In this document: positions 48,715 to 61,392 of the stretch, in pieces | How the letters are laid out: each line of letters begins with the position of its first letter | Position numbering within the stretch: position 1 is the first letter of the stretch | NCBI RefSeq assembly: GCF_000182565.1 | Contig: NW_015971555.1 | Location: forward strand, 310,001-374,000 | DNA: 64,000 nucleotides | Origin: Spizellomyces punctatus DAOM BR117 | Taxonomy: Eukaryota; Chytridiomycota; Chytridiomycetes; Spizellomycetales; Spizellomycetaceae | Direction: 5' to 3' | Program-made: the position numbers and the translations under genes | Notes under the pieces: generated by a model | Database searches by the model: none | What the model was told of the DNA's origin: nothing | Seen by the model: only the letters and a program-made list of their open reading frames with translations

Positions 48715-49863
48715 CTACATGATCAGGACACTGTGATCTGACAAGTTCTCTAAGCCATGGTTGTGATGTTGGGCAGGAAACTTGTGTGGGGTTGGTGGAG
48801 GTTGCGTGCCAGATGGTGCAGTCCTGTGATCATGCGTAGAAGGCGGGTGGTACGTGGGATGGCTTGGGACATGATAGGAATGAGTAGTCACATCAGGAGA
48901 AGGCCCGTACATTACAACCTCCTTGCATGTATTCTCTTCATGATTTGACGTAGGAAGGTCAACGCCTTTGGGTGCAGGTGAACCCATGATTCGCGGACGG
49001 AAATACTTTGGATATCGTCGCACGAGGGTAAGGAAGACGTCTAGGGCACCTTCACCCAAGAAGAGGAATTGAAGGACGATCCAGCGGAGTGCTGGAGAGG
49101 ATATCGTTTCTGTCGCAAAGTCTAAAGACCCTGGTCAATGACCGGCTCGCCAGCGTATATCAGGAAAGGACATACCAACGTTCCCGACTCGTCTTAGCCC
49201 AGCCATCAATGATGCAAGAAGGAGGCAATCGACAAAAGCTGGAATAAGCCGAGGCATGACTGGCAGAAGGGCTTTGATGACTGCTTGAACGTCTGATAGC
49301 ATGAACTCTCTCAGCGACAAAGAATGGGACACTACGAATGAGTTGAGCAGAGGAACGAGTTTTTATCCGCCTATACATGACGCCAAAACCATGTAGCTCA
49401 CTGCCGATACTCAAGGAAACAAATTGAAACGCCTCCACTTTTACCGCTAGGGACGAGAGTGTGCAAAAAACCTGCAGCTTTTGACGCGTTGAAAGCTGAT
49501 TACGTACGCAGTGTTCTCCACCAAATTCATCTTAAGACCACTAACGATACCCACTACTATTTCGACTTTGGACGGCAGGCCGTTGCCACCGGCCACTTGC
49601 ATTGGAAGGTTGGAGTGCAAAATAAAGGAAATTGAGAGTGGAGGTCCCAAGAGACGGAATCTGGGAATAGAACAGTAGTTGGCTCTTTTTTCGTCGATGG
49701 GCTTCCCGTTTTTTTTTTTTTTTTTGATGCTTTCCGGGGTTAGGCCCAGGGTTTAATTGAAAACATACAGTGTTCTGAGCTGGTATGTCACAGCACCACA
49801 CTTGCTCAGGTTCAAATCGACGACCGTCAATAGAAACGGGAATACCCTGGCCATCCCGCACAT
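48715..49863 (-). CDS. Probable multi-pass membrane protein of unknown family
   Basis: Model: 49769..49863, 49504..49660, 49390..49471, 49176..49331 and 48715..49121, about 298 residues, all introns GT..AG (40-108 nt) and in frame. Hydrophobic segments: MARVFPFLLTVVDL; RLLGPPLSISFILH; VEIVVGIVSGLKM; VFCTLSSLAVKVEAFQFVSL; VIKALLPVMPRLIPAFVDCLLLASLMAGL; LRWIVLQFLFLGEGALDVFLTL. The tail is hydrophilic and Pro/His-rich (SYHVPSHPTYHPPSTHDHR). The arrangement suggests a receptor-like or transporter-like protein, but I recognise no motif. One donor (GTAATC at 49503) is unusual. More exons may lie upstream, because an acceptor-like CTACAG precedes the chosen ATG. Confidence 0.42.
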
Positions 49864-50698
49864 TGTTTGGAGCTGTAGTCAAGTTGCATGCAAAGATCCA
49901 CTCTATCAAGGTGAACAACTTTTTCTGTAGATATTTTAAGCGCATTCCTAGCGTAGATGGACACCCGTCCCAATTTTTTAATGGTGTACAGTACATGGAA
50001 AAGAAGATGCACGAGTGAATCTGGCATCAAGGCAATATGCTTACAGCACGTACAGCAGGCTAAAAGCGAGGGTTAGACTTACCAAGTGATTAGCGTCGCC
50101 GCTTTAGTATGCTCCCATCTCTGAGTACAACCTCAGAGTACAACTTTTGGCGCTGAACGAGTTGAGCATGGATGTGTGTAATGAAGGACCGACATGCAGG
50201 CGTTTAAAGACTATGCCAGAGTTTGAGCACCTGCCCTTTGTTATTTTGGGCATTTTCAATGATGCTGCAACCCATAACATTTCACAAGAGAATCCTTGAC
50301 GATGAAATGCAATGGTCGTTTTGTTTATACTTGTACGATCACGTGGATTCTTGTCGCCAAATGGAACACCTTCCGAGTGTAGGATCGACACTCCGCTTCT
50401 GCGTAACCAGTTCTTTCTTTGCAGGATACCCGCCAGACTAGAGACATTTTCGGTTCGCTACTTTGCGTCCGCAAGCGTCTGGCTAGGCAAAACCGAGTCT
50501 GGACAGACTTTACCAAGTTGTTTGACGAGGCGGAGTTTGTAACCTGAAGTGATGACTGGTAAGCCGCCGAAGCGCCTCCGTATGCAACCATTGTTCTGAC
50601 AGAATGGTCGCCTGGTAGAGGGAGCACTCCGCAAGCCAAGTTACAAGCATAGACCGTTCAATGCAGTCACATCTCGCAACTCAACAACGCTCTGAACC
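49864..50698. other. Intergenic between divergent genes
   Basis: No gene I can support; may hide a first exon of the minus-strand gene and the promoter of the RhoGEF gene. Confidence 0.35.
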
Positions 50699-53600
50699 AT
50701 GACCACACAGCATGTTTCCGCCACGACCTACACACACCGCCCTACCCGGGCTCAAAGTACATTACCCCCGCTCCCAACCAAGAAACAACAGCGCTCCCAC
50801 TCCGTTATTATACCCCTCGCGCTCTGTGTAGCCATACCTTACCTTCGGAGGATGCCGCTAAAGGGACGCATGGAAGGCTGGCAGTTTTTCCTGGTGTTGC
50901 TTGCTGTGGCTTTCGTTGGGGGCGCTTGGAGTTGGGGGTTTGGGTGGAGGAAGGGCGAGGGGATGGAGATAAAAGACGGGAAAGAGGGGGAAAGTGAGGA
51001 TGAGAGGAAGCCGTTGTTGGAAGAGGAAGAAGAAATTGTGAAGCCGAGCGGGAAGGCGCCGGGAGGGGATGAGGATAAGGCTGAGAGATGCTCCAACCTT
51101 GATTCCTCGCTTTGCCCAAGTTCAGAAGCAGACATAATTACACCGACACCTCTTTCTAAATCTATGACAGATGCGACCATCGAGGAGCATCTGCAACAAG
51201 GCAACATAGCTTCCGTCATCAGCAATGTGTCAACCATTAACGAGGACAAGATTGTAGAGAAACCTCGTGCTGGAAACGAGTTTGCTTTAGAAGGTAGAAC
51301 CAAACCCCTCAATATTCTCTCTACTTGGGGTTTTAATCGTGCTGTTGGTTACCAATCTAGGACCCACATTTTCGATGGGGCGCAAGTTAGAACAGGTTCC
51401 ACCTGCGTTGGACCGAACTGAAAGTTTCTCTGACGACTTTTGGAAGTCGGTTGGTCTCGAGACGACACCACCTACAGAAGATCGTGTCCATGATTTAGAG
51501 GTAGAGATAGAAAAGGAGAGTGAGGTGGTGAAACCTCCTGAAGAACGTGTCCCTATTGATGATGACCAGTCGGATCAAGCTTCCTCTGTAGAGCAGAAAT
51601 CTGATGAGGATCTTGGAGATGATACCACGGAACAGATGGTTCCGACCACTCCGCGCCGATCAAGTTACCGTCCACTACCACCTTTACCACCAGATACCCC
51701 TTTGTCACATGAAAACGCACCAAAGGTCGAGCGTGACCCAAATAGTGATCGACGTCCCAGTCGCGGACATCGTAAAGAACTGCCGTCACCCCCGACTGGT
51801 CCCACCCCAACGGCGTCTCATACTGACCTCACATCTGACACCACCCCTCCCCTCCTCCCCACATTCTTGGACCTCCACAATCAAAACCTACCGGCCCTTC
51901 CACCGCTCTCTCAAGCCCACTGCAGAGCCCTTACCCGTCTGATTGTAAACCATAATCGTCTGACACAACTCCCAGACGCGGCTCTGGAACTCATGTCCGG
52001 TCTCCGCGTCCTCGATGTATCGGATAATGCGCTTGGGAATGTGCCTTCTGGATTGCGGTTCTGTAGAGAGCTAAGGGAGGTTTATTTGAGTGGAAATGGG
52101 ATTGAGAGGATTGGGCCTGGGGACTTGGACGGATGTGTCGGGGTGGAGGTGTTGGGGTTGGCGCGAAATGGTCTTTTTGAGATCGGTAAGTTGAATGAGC
52201 ATGTGATGAATGGCCGTGTGGTGGGGTTTGGAACTTAAAAGCTTTCACTTTTGCCAGCACCAAATGCATTTAAAAATCATGTGAATCTCCGCTTCCTGGA
52301 TATATCCTTTAACCGTCTCCGCACCTTTCCCGCCTCGCTCGGCCTACACTCCTCTACTCTTCAAAAGCTCGTGTTAGACGACAATCCCATCGAAACAAGC
52401 CTCTTCCCCCTCATCCAACCCCTCCTCACCATCAATCCCTCATCCCAACCGCGGCCACCCCTCCGCGCCCGTCAAAGTTCAGGGAATTTCAAGGCACTTC
52501 TGTCCAGCATGGGACGAAAGCGAGAGGGGTCTGTTGGGTCTTTTGAGGAGAGTGTTGAGGAGGAGGAAGGTGATGGGCGAAGTATGACGAGCTTTGATAG
52601 TGGAGTAGCGGATTTGAGGGGAAGTTTGGTGAGGAGTCGAACGGCGATTGACGAAGGTAGGTCAGCGAGTTTGATGAGGCTCTTGACTATATTGTTGACT
52701 CTGGTCATATAGATTTCCGCACGCCCGAAATTGTTCCACGATCGTCTGTTAGCGAAACTAATGTCTTGGCTGCAGCCGGCCGTTCCAACAGCATTGCATC
52801 CCGAATTGCTTTGCGCCGCCTTCTGAATTATCTCCGGGACGTATGGGACATTAGCCTTGCCGAACAAGCGTCCCGCAAACTTCTCGCCACGACGGTCGCG
52901 TCCCCAGTGACGGAAGTGGAACGGTGCCTTGTCCCCGACGAATATGAGGAGGAGGATGAGGAGGACAATGATTCGACACGGACTCCTGGCTCCGAGTCAC
53001 CTCCTTCAGATTCACCCCCTGTGCAAAAGAAGGCTTACTCTCCTGAGCGACGACGGCAAATTGCGAATGAGATTTTGTCGACAGAAAGGACATATGTGAA
53101 GGAATTGCAGGGACTGGTGGATGTTTATGTTGGGCCGTTGAGGGAGGAGGGAGTATTTGGAGAGCGGGAGTTGGGCGTTGTGTTTGGGAACGTGGAAAAG
53201 CTCTTGGAGTTTCACAAGAGGTGAGTAGTCTGGGTTGAACGGTTGGTTAGTTAGAATGAGGACTGACCGCGTACATCTCCTATAGTCACCTATTACCAGA
53301 CTTTATCGCCAAAGCAGCTGACTCTACTCAACCGCTGGGCTCTGCGTTCCTGACCATGGGCCCTTACCTAAAAGCCTATCAGTCCTACTACAACAATTAT
53401 GACTCTGCCAATGCATTTATCACCCATCTGGACGCTCTCAGTTCTTCATCTTCTTCGATAACATTGACTCAAGCACCAACACCGGCACCCCCTAAGCCGG
53501 CGGCGACAAGCGAAAAACCCAAACACGTCTCAAAACGATACAGACTCTTTTGCCAAAAAGCGAAAACAAGTCCTGCGCACGGTCCGCATCTCAACCTCCA

Positions 53601-54327
53601 ATCGTGGCTCATTCTCCCTGTTCAGCGGTTACCCCGGTACAAACTCTTGATTGACGCCTTGTTGAACGCGACCCCGCCTACGCATCCAGATTTTGCGGCA
53701 TGTCAAGAGGCTGCGTCACTTTTATCCAGAATGGTCCGGGAATGCAATGAATCTAAACGGGAATTTGAAGCCCTCGAAGGGGGATTAGGTGTCCTTTCTC
53801 GACTTCGGGTCAAGAAATTCAGCGTAGGAAACTTGGAAGTCAGTTGTAAGGACGCCAAGATGATGTGGGGGGGTACACTCCGAGTCCTCAAGTATGTGTG
53901 TAAGCCCACGGATTCATTGGACTTTATCACTGTGGTTGGAAAACGGAAAGTTTTTCCCGAACGGATTGGATCTCTTATGGAGATGCGAGTCAATAAACGT
54001 CGGAAGAAGCCAAAACAAGATTCCGATCGCATTCTTACATTGTTGGCTGAACACGGTCTCATTTCCACTACCCACGGCCAAGACTTTTCGTTTCACGTTA
54101 TTGGGTCCCGCTTCTTTTGGTGTCGGGCTCATAAAGACGATACTGATCTCGACCTTGTTAAGTCAGTTGATGTGGATCGAATTTGGTGTGGAATGGTGTT
54201 CGCAGAGGGCGGTGTGGGGTGTGTGAGGGTGTGGGATGAGGGTGGTGTGGTGTATTTGGCTGGGAAGGATGTAAAGGCATTTGTGAAGGCTTTAGAGGGG
54301 GCTGGGGCGGCAGTGGGCGGGAGGTAA
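50699..54327 (+). CDS. Leucine-rich-repeat RhoGEF (LRR-DH-PH)
   Basis: Exchange factor that should activate a Rho/Cdc42/Rac GTPase. Exons 50699..51293, 51361..52185, 52258..52656, 52713..53220 and 53286..54327 join to 1122 residues. Near the N-terminus is one membrane segment (WQFFLVLLAVAFVGGAWSWGF, about 60-80), then a long acidic, Pro/Ser-rich region (VPTTPRRSSYRPLPPLPPDT). Leucine-rich repeats follow (LTRLIVNHNRLTQLPD, LRVLDVSDNALGNVPSGL, LRFLDISFNRLRTFPASL). The DH domain runs from about 770: RRQIANEILSTERTYVKELQ (CR1), then LILPVQRLPRYKLLIDALL (CR3). A PH-like region ends the protein (VFPERIGSLMEMRV ... FFWCRAHKDDTDLDL). The membrane segment is unusual for a RhoGEF. Confidence 0.88.
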
Positions 54328-54459
54328 ATGTAGTATATATCATTTCTTCAGTTTTTATTTTTCTCATTATATGTGTTCATTTCATTTTTTCTTTATATTT
54401 TGTGTATGTGAAATTGCGTTTGTGATAATGCCAACCGACAACTAACAAGTATGATAATA

Positions 54460-56734
54460 CTAAAGTATGACCCAGACCGACAGAACGACCACGAGAACCG
54501 CAACACCCACGCTGGTCCATACTTGAGCTGTAGCAAGGGCATATCAGTACATAGTGTCACTCACAAACGCAAATGAGCGGAACGTACTATTAAACACGCC
54601 AAAAGCCCCGCTCTTGGCAGCCGTCCCACTTCCGGGCGTCGACGAACTCCCAGTCGCACCGGTCTGCCCTCCTGGAGCCGTCGTCGTCCCCGGTGCACAC
54701 GGCTGGCACGTATGATAGCAATCCCCGGCAGGATACGTTGGCTGTTTCGTCGCATTGGGATGTTTCCATCCCAAATCCAACTCACAATCCGACGCCGTCT
54801 TGAATTTGCTTGGTCCGTAAAGAGAAACAAGACCTGCCAACGCACCCGTAAAGGCTGCATTGTAGTCTTGAGTAACTTCAGTGTATTCATAGTTTTGACG
54901 GTTATCTACGTAAGCATCCGTTGCTTCGGGTCCGCCTACAAGTGCACCGTAGAGGATGAAGCGGTTCGGCGTTGTCGAGGTGAGAAAATCATCGCCGATT
55001 ACATTATTACTTTGTCCACGCTGTTTGAGGGTGAGTAGCGTTCATGATGAGAAACAAACGACATATGGGGACATACCATGGGATAATCAATGTAGGCATT
55101 GTAACTGCCCTTGTGGTAGGGTAGCTTGGGATAGTTTTCGCCAAATCCGGGGATCCATGACCGTCCGCAATCGCCCAATATGTAATTTATCTGTTGGACT
55201 GCAAAGTTCCGTAACTGGGTTACAAAGGCTTGATCACCCGCATTCTTTTCCAGAAAGTCTGCGTGCACGAGAGCAATGAATGCGACATTGGTTGCATAAC
55301 GGAGGGCACCCCATTGCATGTAAAACACGAGCCCGCGAGGTGTGCGCTTGACTTTACCACCTGGTAGCCAGGCGGTGAAAAACGTACGGATGGTAGTAGC
55401 AAGGGCTGCGTCCTTTGTTAGCTTGTGCAGGAGAATAGCAGCCGCAATGCCCTTGTCGGACCACGAGTATTCGCTGTAGCCATCAATTTTGGCGAGGTGT
55501 TGTTGGGACTGGGTCAAGTAGGTTGCATCGTTGGTCGCTAGATGAAGAAGAACGGAGGCCAGGGAGAGTTCATCGTAGTAGCCGTAGGAGGGATACCATT
55601 GTTTGTAGTTTGCCCACCCAAAATCTGCGGAGTGGGAGATACGGTGAATTATTTTGTGATGGAAAAGCATAATGTGCCATCAGATGGCGTTATTAGGACT
55701 CTGGTCGGATGACCGCCCTCACTCCTTGTAAGAAAGTTGACATCTGGCGAAAGCCATACAAAGGTGACAGGCAGGAGTGCGTCACACGGCGATGGCTTCC
55801 CTTTTTGTTGGCTCATCCATCTCTGGGCCTGCTCTTTCACTCACTTACCATCAAAGACGCTTGCGTTGTAACTATTGAGATACCTCATAGCAAAGTCGTA
55901 AATCGTCTTTGCCATTTCCAGACATCGAGCAGCAAACGCCTCATCTACAGGTTTGAGAGCCAAGCTCGCTGCTGCCAGTGCGCTCGCATAATCGCCGGCA
56001 ATGTCCGAGCATCCCTTGTTCAATGTGGCACTCCCTTCGCAGTAAAAGGCTCTTCTCCCAAAGTTCAGGGGAACCCACTGAAGGTACTCTTCTGGAGGTC
56101 CAAAGTAACCAAAGTCAATGTCAGTTGCACCGACTGCTGATACTCCGTAGACACCGACCAAACGCTCGTGGGTTGCGTTTTTCGAATACACGTTGAGAAG
56201 GTACTCTGCACCTTGCCTGACCCAGTCTATGGATTCCTTGTATTCATTGACTTGCTTAAGGGCATCGCCGTACTCGAGAACGTTCCATGCGAGTTGGAAA
56301 GCCGTAAAACCAAACGGGCCACCCCATTTCATAGTATTTGCTGCTTCGTACCATCCGCCTGAGAGGTCTTCTCCATACTGCCCCCGGCAATCTAGACACG
56401 AGTCTGAGCGCCAAGCGAGCCGCTGATACGGCAGTTTTCCTGAACGTTGAGCCCAGTAAAAGAGATACGATTTGTGAATGACCTGTAAAATAGAAGTCAG
56501 TATTGGTACTATAAAGGTCACACATGTTGGTTATGATATTACATCAACATAATCGTATTTCGGTTGAGCTGGAGCGACATAGGTTGCTGAATCAACGATC
56601 GGACCTGGCGGAGTGATCAAGTTTATTGGGGCGGGCGTTCCACTGTCTTCCCGAGAAGTGGTTCGCTGGGCCAGCGTGCCCACCCATACAGTCGCCGCGA
56701 GGGCACAATTTGTCCAAAACTGTAATGTCGGCAT
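54460..56734 (-). CDS. Glycoside hydrolase family 9-like secreted protein
   Basis: Exons 56543..56734, 55849..56482, 55077..55624, 54588..55020 and 54460..54527 join to 624 residues. Signal peptide MPTLQFWTNCALAATVWVGT; Thr/Pro linker; then the GH9 (alpha/alpha)6 barrel: LAWRSDSCLDCRG, DLSGGWYEAANTMKWGGPFG, LAWNVLEYGDALKQV, GDYASALAAASLAL, YSWSDKGIAAAILLHKL, LGDCGRSWIPGFGENYP, and TEVTQDYNAAFTGALAGL carrying the acid Glu. A Cys-rich, Thr/Gly linker leads to a final hydrophobic segment (VGVAVLVVVLSVWVIL) that would anchor it. The place of the GH9 catalytic DAGD aspartates reads EAAN, and no HHR motif is seen, so cellulase activity is doubtful. A surface beta-glucan-binding or altered-specificity role is possible. 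Confidence 0.88.
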
Positions 56735-58007
56735 CCCGCGGAGTGTAAGTGGGTATTCCGAATGATACCGTTCGAATAAAACGCAGAACAAACAGCTTAA
56801 AGAGAAATTCGGGGAGCAGAAGAATACGATCTCACTATTTAAAGGTCTATATTTATGGTAACAGATTCCGATATTACAGCACCAGAAACGTGTCGCCCAC
56901 TTGCGTCTTTTGAGCGACGATCCTTTTCGCCAGCTTGCCACACCCCAAAGAGCACCCGTTTAACCTTTTGCAACCCAGCCCACGGGGTTCTTTTTGCCTG
57001 TTCGTTCCTCTCCTTGCCCATGTCTGGCATACGGTTACGCCAGCACCGGCCTTTCGAAACACGGCATTTTGTTGTTCTTTTTTGGCACACTTTTCCGCCC
57101 CATGTCACACTTTTGAAGTTTATGGCATCTGTGGCTTGAATAAGCAGCCTCAGCGCGGAAAACCTTGTCCGAAAACTACAAAACCTTAACTCACGTGCCT
57201 ACAGGGACGGTTTCAGCGCGCTTTCGGTTAATGTTTATGCTCAACGAGCGTGCTTTGTTAAATGGTTTGCAAATGGCGCCAAGCTCTTTGTCGATGGCTC
57301 TGCTCTTTTGTCTTTTCTGTCGTTGTCGATTTTTTGTCCTTTTTCCTGCTGATCGTAGCGTTGATTTCGTCTGCAGTGACGTACTTAATCCCCTTTTTCC
57401 CTTTTGGTCAGCTGCATTGGCCCGCCCATATCCTGAAAATCAAAACGGCACATGTGTTCTTTGATCGACATGTGCGGTGCCCGTGGCGACTTTTGCCTGC
57501 GCCTTTTTGTTGGGATCCAGCGCACAAAATGGAATTTGTTCGATAAGGGAAATGTAGAACAATTGGCCCTTTACATTTTTGCCCCTGGGTCAAAAAACGT
57601 TCTGTATTGGCAAAAACAGTTTGCCCAGCAACGTCCTTGCAAGTCCTGTGCACAGGAATCAGCCATTCAGGATTCGCAGAACATTGCCCTACGCGCAAAG
57701 ATTGGGCGGGATTGTTCTGTTTTGGGTTGTAGAAGGTATCAACCTTCCTAGTGTTCTGAACTGCCATAAATACAAGTATGATCTCGTCAGGGAGGCAAGT
57801 GATCCACTATTCCATCAGGACATGAAGAATGTTCCGCCCTAAGAACCGCAATGAGCAGGAACGAAACGACGCACAGGTTCAAAGAAAGGATTCCCATCCT
57901 ACGCCCATCAGGGTTTGCCGAACATTGGCCCTGCGACATTCCATCTCATGGATACAGGAAACCACATTCATTTCATTCAAGGCACGTGCCTTATTGTCCC
58001 GCCTGTC
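56735..58007. other. Intergenic stretch upstream of the GH9-like gene
   Basis: No gene supported. The phrase GAACATTGGCCCT recurs in variant form near 57554, 57679 and 57920, hinting at old repeat DNA. Confidence 0.35.
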
Positions 58008-58032
58008 AGCCCTGGGGGGAAACCTTTGGGGG

Positions 58033-58205
58033 TACAACTCGTATCGAATATTTGATCGGACAAGCATAGCAGCCGGTTTGACCTCGTGTATTGTGGTTGC
58101 CCATCATTCAACTATTCAAGTAGGCCATACATCAAGCCTGGTTAACGCACGCACTGCAATGCACCTGCTATGCTTTGTCCGATCACATATTCGATACGAG
58201 TTGTA
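58033..58205. repeat. Inverted repeat with ~40-bp arms
   Basis: Left arm 58033-58072 (TACAACTCGTATCGAATATT...AGCATAGCAG) and right arm 58165-58205 are reverse complements with one mismatch and one extra base, separated by about 92 bp. The arms are too long and too similar to be chance. Could be a MITE-type element or a hairpin-forming transcript. Confidence 0.7.
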
Positions 58206-59477
58206 AACCCTGGGGCAATCATCTGAACAAGGAAGATCATTAGCATCGTGTCAGGTTGCTCAGCTACTTTGTGTTCTGCATGAACTTTGCGTAGACACCT
58301 TGCACCTGCAAGAGTCTAACAATAGTGACATGAGACATTTTCGCAAAAGTTGGAGCCCCAAATCCTCATCGTCACCTCCAAATCGTCGAGTCTCGTTCAT
58401 GGAACGGGGGTTTTTACACAGGATTGCCAAAGGCTCCAGAATGGTTGAAATGTCGAGACTTGAACTGATGTTGCCAAATGGCAAGTGGCTTTTTCTGTTC
58501 TCCTGGCTGCTGAGGAACCAATGCTTTGTGCGGATATCAGCTGGTTGGGCGGTGAGGAATAACAGGGCGTACTTGACTTTGTGGCTGCTACGCGACACGG
58601 GAGCCGACGTCTTCGCTAACACAATCTTGGTTCGGACTTGGGACGGGATGGTGTCCGGCTTATCACCGCGGCATTGCTTCGGGGCATAGCTGCTCAAAGC
58701 ATTCGCCACTTGTTATTTAGGATGATACAGAGAACATTCTAATCGGGTGCAAGAGAGCCCAGAATGGGCAGAACCACGAAGTCTACAAATTAATAGCACG
58801 TAAATAGATCTTGGTTTTTAAACTAAACTATACGGGAGCGATGCTCCAGTACCTGGTCTTATCTTCACTGCCCCAAATCATCTCCACATTGTGCAGCCTT
58901 TTATCGTTGTCTCACCCACACTTTTTAAAGTTAGAGCTTTTAAACTTACAGGTTTAAAGTTTTAGGTTTGGGCTCGGAAGCCAAACCTTATTTTGTGTCA
59001 CGTGTCTAACCCTGGGCAGCGCTGCCTGAATTTCATACTCTGGGCTCTTCGGCGCTGTTTACTTGGTTTTTTGCTGATATCTGCTTTTGGCTCAGCTCGT
59101 CTTGTCCTTGCGCCGTCTGTGACGTACTCGACATCTGGGTTTTGTTGGGTTGCCCACGGCCCACTCGCGTCTATTTGAAAGCACGGGCGTTTGTTTCTTT
59201 CAAAAACAAGTCGTTTGCAAATGGTCTAAAGCATTCCAGATTGCTCGTCTCTTAGCTGTCCAGTGCGCAAAATACTGCCTTAATCCAAAGCTCACTGCGT
59301 CCCATGCGGCAAATCAAGGACACTAAGGACGTTCCACGCCCCCATATAGTTACTGCAAATGTATTCATCACTCACAAAATTCCCTTTATGGGCTCTCTTA
59401 TTCGCATAATTAATCAGAAACTGAGCATGAGGAGCATATACAAGATAATTCTCAAGGATTTGTCAGGCAAAATCCTT
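58206..59477. other. Intergenic stretch
   Basis: No supported gene. A TTTAAA-rich patch at 58925-58970 is low complexity. Confidence 0.4.
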
Positions 59478-60722
59478 TCAAGCAAAGTCTTTGCTACTTT
59501 TCAGAATGACTGGCTCCCTTGACCCCTTTTCAATATCGCCTTTGTGAAGAGGAGTCGGCGCGCCGTGGAGCGAGTACGCCCAGACGGAACTGACGACGAT
59601 TACAGCGCCAATCAAGAAATTAGGCGTAAAGGTGAAGTCACCTAGGAAAGCAGATATCATGCCACTTGCAACTATAGATATTGCTATCGCAGAGTTCTTT
59701 ACAATGTTGTCTTGCAAATCAAGAATGTTAGCCGGACCGTCGTACATGAATAGGAACAGCAGATAAACATCACATACCAGCGTACTTGATTACGTTCGCC
59801 ACAAGCAGACCGCCGACTGCATTGAGCAAAACCGCACATGTCGTTGCCCAACCGTAACCAGCAAAAAAGCCTCTCTCGTAAACCGCCGCACCATCATGTA
59901 GCATAACTCCAAATATAGCACAAAATATCGAACTGAAGATTGCCAACTGAATGTTTCGGACCCATAAGGTCGTCGCTGACTGCTTCAATACCTTCTCCAA
60001 ATAGACACCTGACAACCCTGACGTGAGACAGGTGAGAGCGACGGCACTCAAGCCGACAAATTGATCCATTGACGCTTTACTGCCGAGGGCATATTTGTGG
60101 CTTGTCACACCCATAGGCAGCTGTGTCAGAGCCATTCCAAGCGTAAGTGTCACCAGGGCAATCCACTGCTCCCATGCGAGCTTCTTATTAAGCATGATGA
60201 CAGCACACATAGCAGTTGCAAGGATACGGAGTTGCATAGTAACTTTTATAATGTGGAACATACAGATGAGCAACTTCCGTTTAGACAACGCAGCAAACTC
60301 AGCCTACCTTGATGGGTCGTTGCATCAATCAATGATAATGCAAAATAATGGAGCCAATTTTGCAATGTATAGAGTGCTGCTGGGACTGTCATCTTGATCC
60401 AAAGGGAATCTTTCCCAAATATGTCATTGGCAACGCTCTCGACGCTCGGCGATCTCTGTTGAGAGACGTGCACGGTGAACGATATAAAAAGCTTGAGAAT
60501 TTCTGCCAGCAGAACTGCTGTGGAGGCAATGGCGTGCTGTTCGGAGGACGTGCGGGACCATCGCATAACCACCACTGATACAGTGTTCTGAACAGCAAGA
60601 GCCACAAGGGCGCCGTACTTTCTGTAACCTTCAGAATATATTCAGATAAATACATACACTTTGAAACAGGCGAGTGGTAACATGAACATACCATCCGCAA
60701 TGGAGATCGTAGATTTTCTCAT
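59478..60722 (-). CDS. Nucleotide-sugar transporter, SLC35A type
   Basis: Golgi/ER membrane antiporter of the UDP-galactose, UDP-GlcNAc and CMP-sialic acid carrier family. Exons 60692..60722, 60308..60628, 59778..60242 and 59478..59710 join to 349 residues, the usual size. Motifs: KYGALVALAVQNTVSVVVMR, STAVLLAEILKLFIS, VPAALYTLQNWLHYFALSLI, QVTMQLRILATAM, GLSGVYLEKVLKQSATTLWVRNIQL and ANVIKYADNIVKNSAIAISI, followed by about ten membrane segments in all. Substrate cannot be read from sequence; UDP-galactose or UDP-GlcNAc is likeliest for a fungus. The second transporter lies upstream in the same direction. Confidence 0.93.
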
Positions 60723-61392
60723 TGTAGACGTGAGGGATGAACTTGAAGAAGAGTGGGATAAGTTTTATAGTAGCAAAGAACGGGCCGTGCCAAGCGGAGA
60801 CTGTTTACCTAATAAACAATCAACTACTGGGCACGTGATCAATGCTCCAGATCAACAATCACCGCAACAAACACTGTTTCTTTGAAGGTTTTTGAAATAT
60901 ATCAGTAGATGGTTATAGGCTACATATAGTAGGAATTTTCCAAATTTCTATCTATATCCAAGTTTCAAGAAGGGAGCACTGCGATAGACTACCACGAACA
61001 CAACATGATCAGGCGCATGAAGACCAATGTGATTAATCTTGGCTTGTTCCAACGCGAAAGCCAACTGAATAGGAAACTAAAGGCTATGCAGAGCAACGGG
61101 CCAATACTTTGTATACTGCGCAAATTGAAGACTTCTGATCAATATTTTGGAAGCTACATCTACTCGACCACATCTGCACCATATATGAGACGCGATATTG
61201 AAAAAGCATGGCCATCCTTTGCCTTATATACACCTTGTTTCTGCTCTACTGATACTTCCCATTGACCTGTTGCATGTCCCTTCTTCCGACAAACCGTACT
61301 TCTTACAAGACGCAGTTGTAAGCACTCGCCACGCCAGATAAAATTCAACACTCCAATACAAGTGGTCCTTGCTGTCTCGCACAAGCTGGTCC
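60723..61392. other. Intergenic between the two transporters
   Basis: No gene seen; promoter of the SLC35A-type gene expected at the left end. Confidence 0.4.

Noticed and set aside
49541-49996. Alternative 151-codon minus-strand frame at the start of the membrane protein gene
   Set aside because: It reads through a good donor and a poly-Lys intron-like run; the other frame gives membrane segments and joins correctly downstream.
57452-57751. 99-codon plus-strand frame in the gene-poor region upstream of GH9
   Set aside because: Cys/Gln-rich but without any recognised motif or conserved neighbour; likely chance in old repeat DNA.
58925-58970. TTTAAA-rich inverted patch
   Set aside because: Low-complexity AT sequence; pairing expected by chance.
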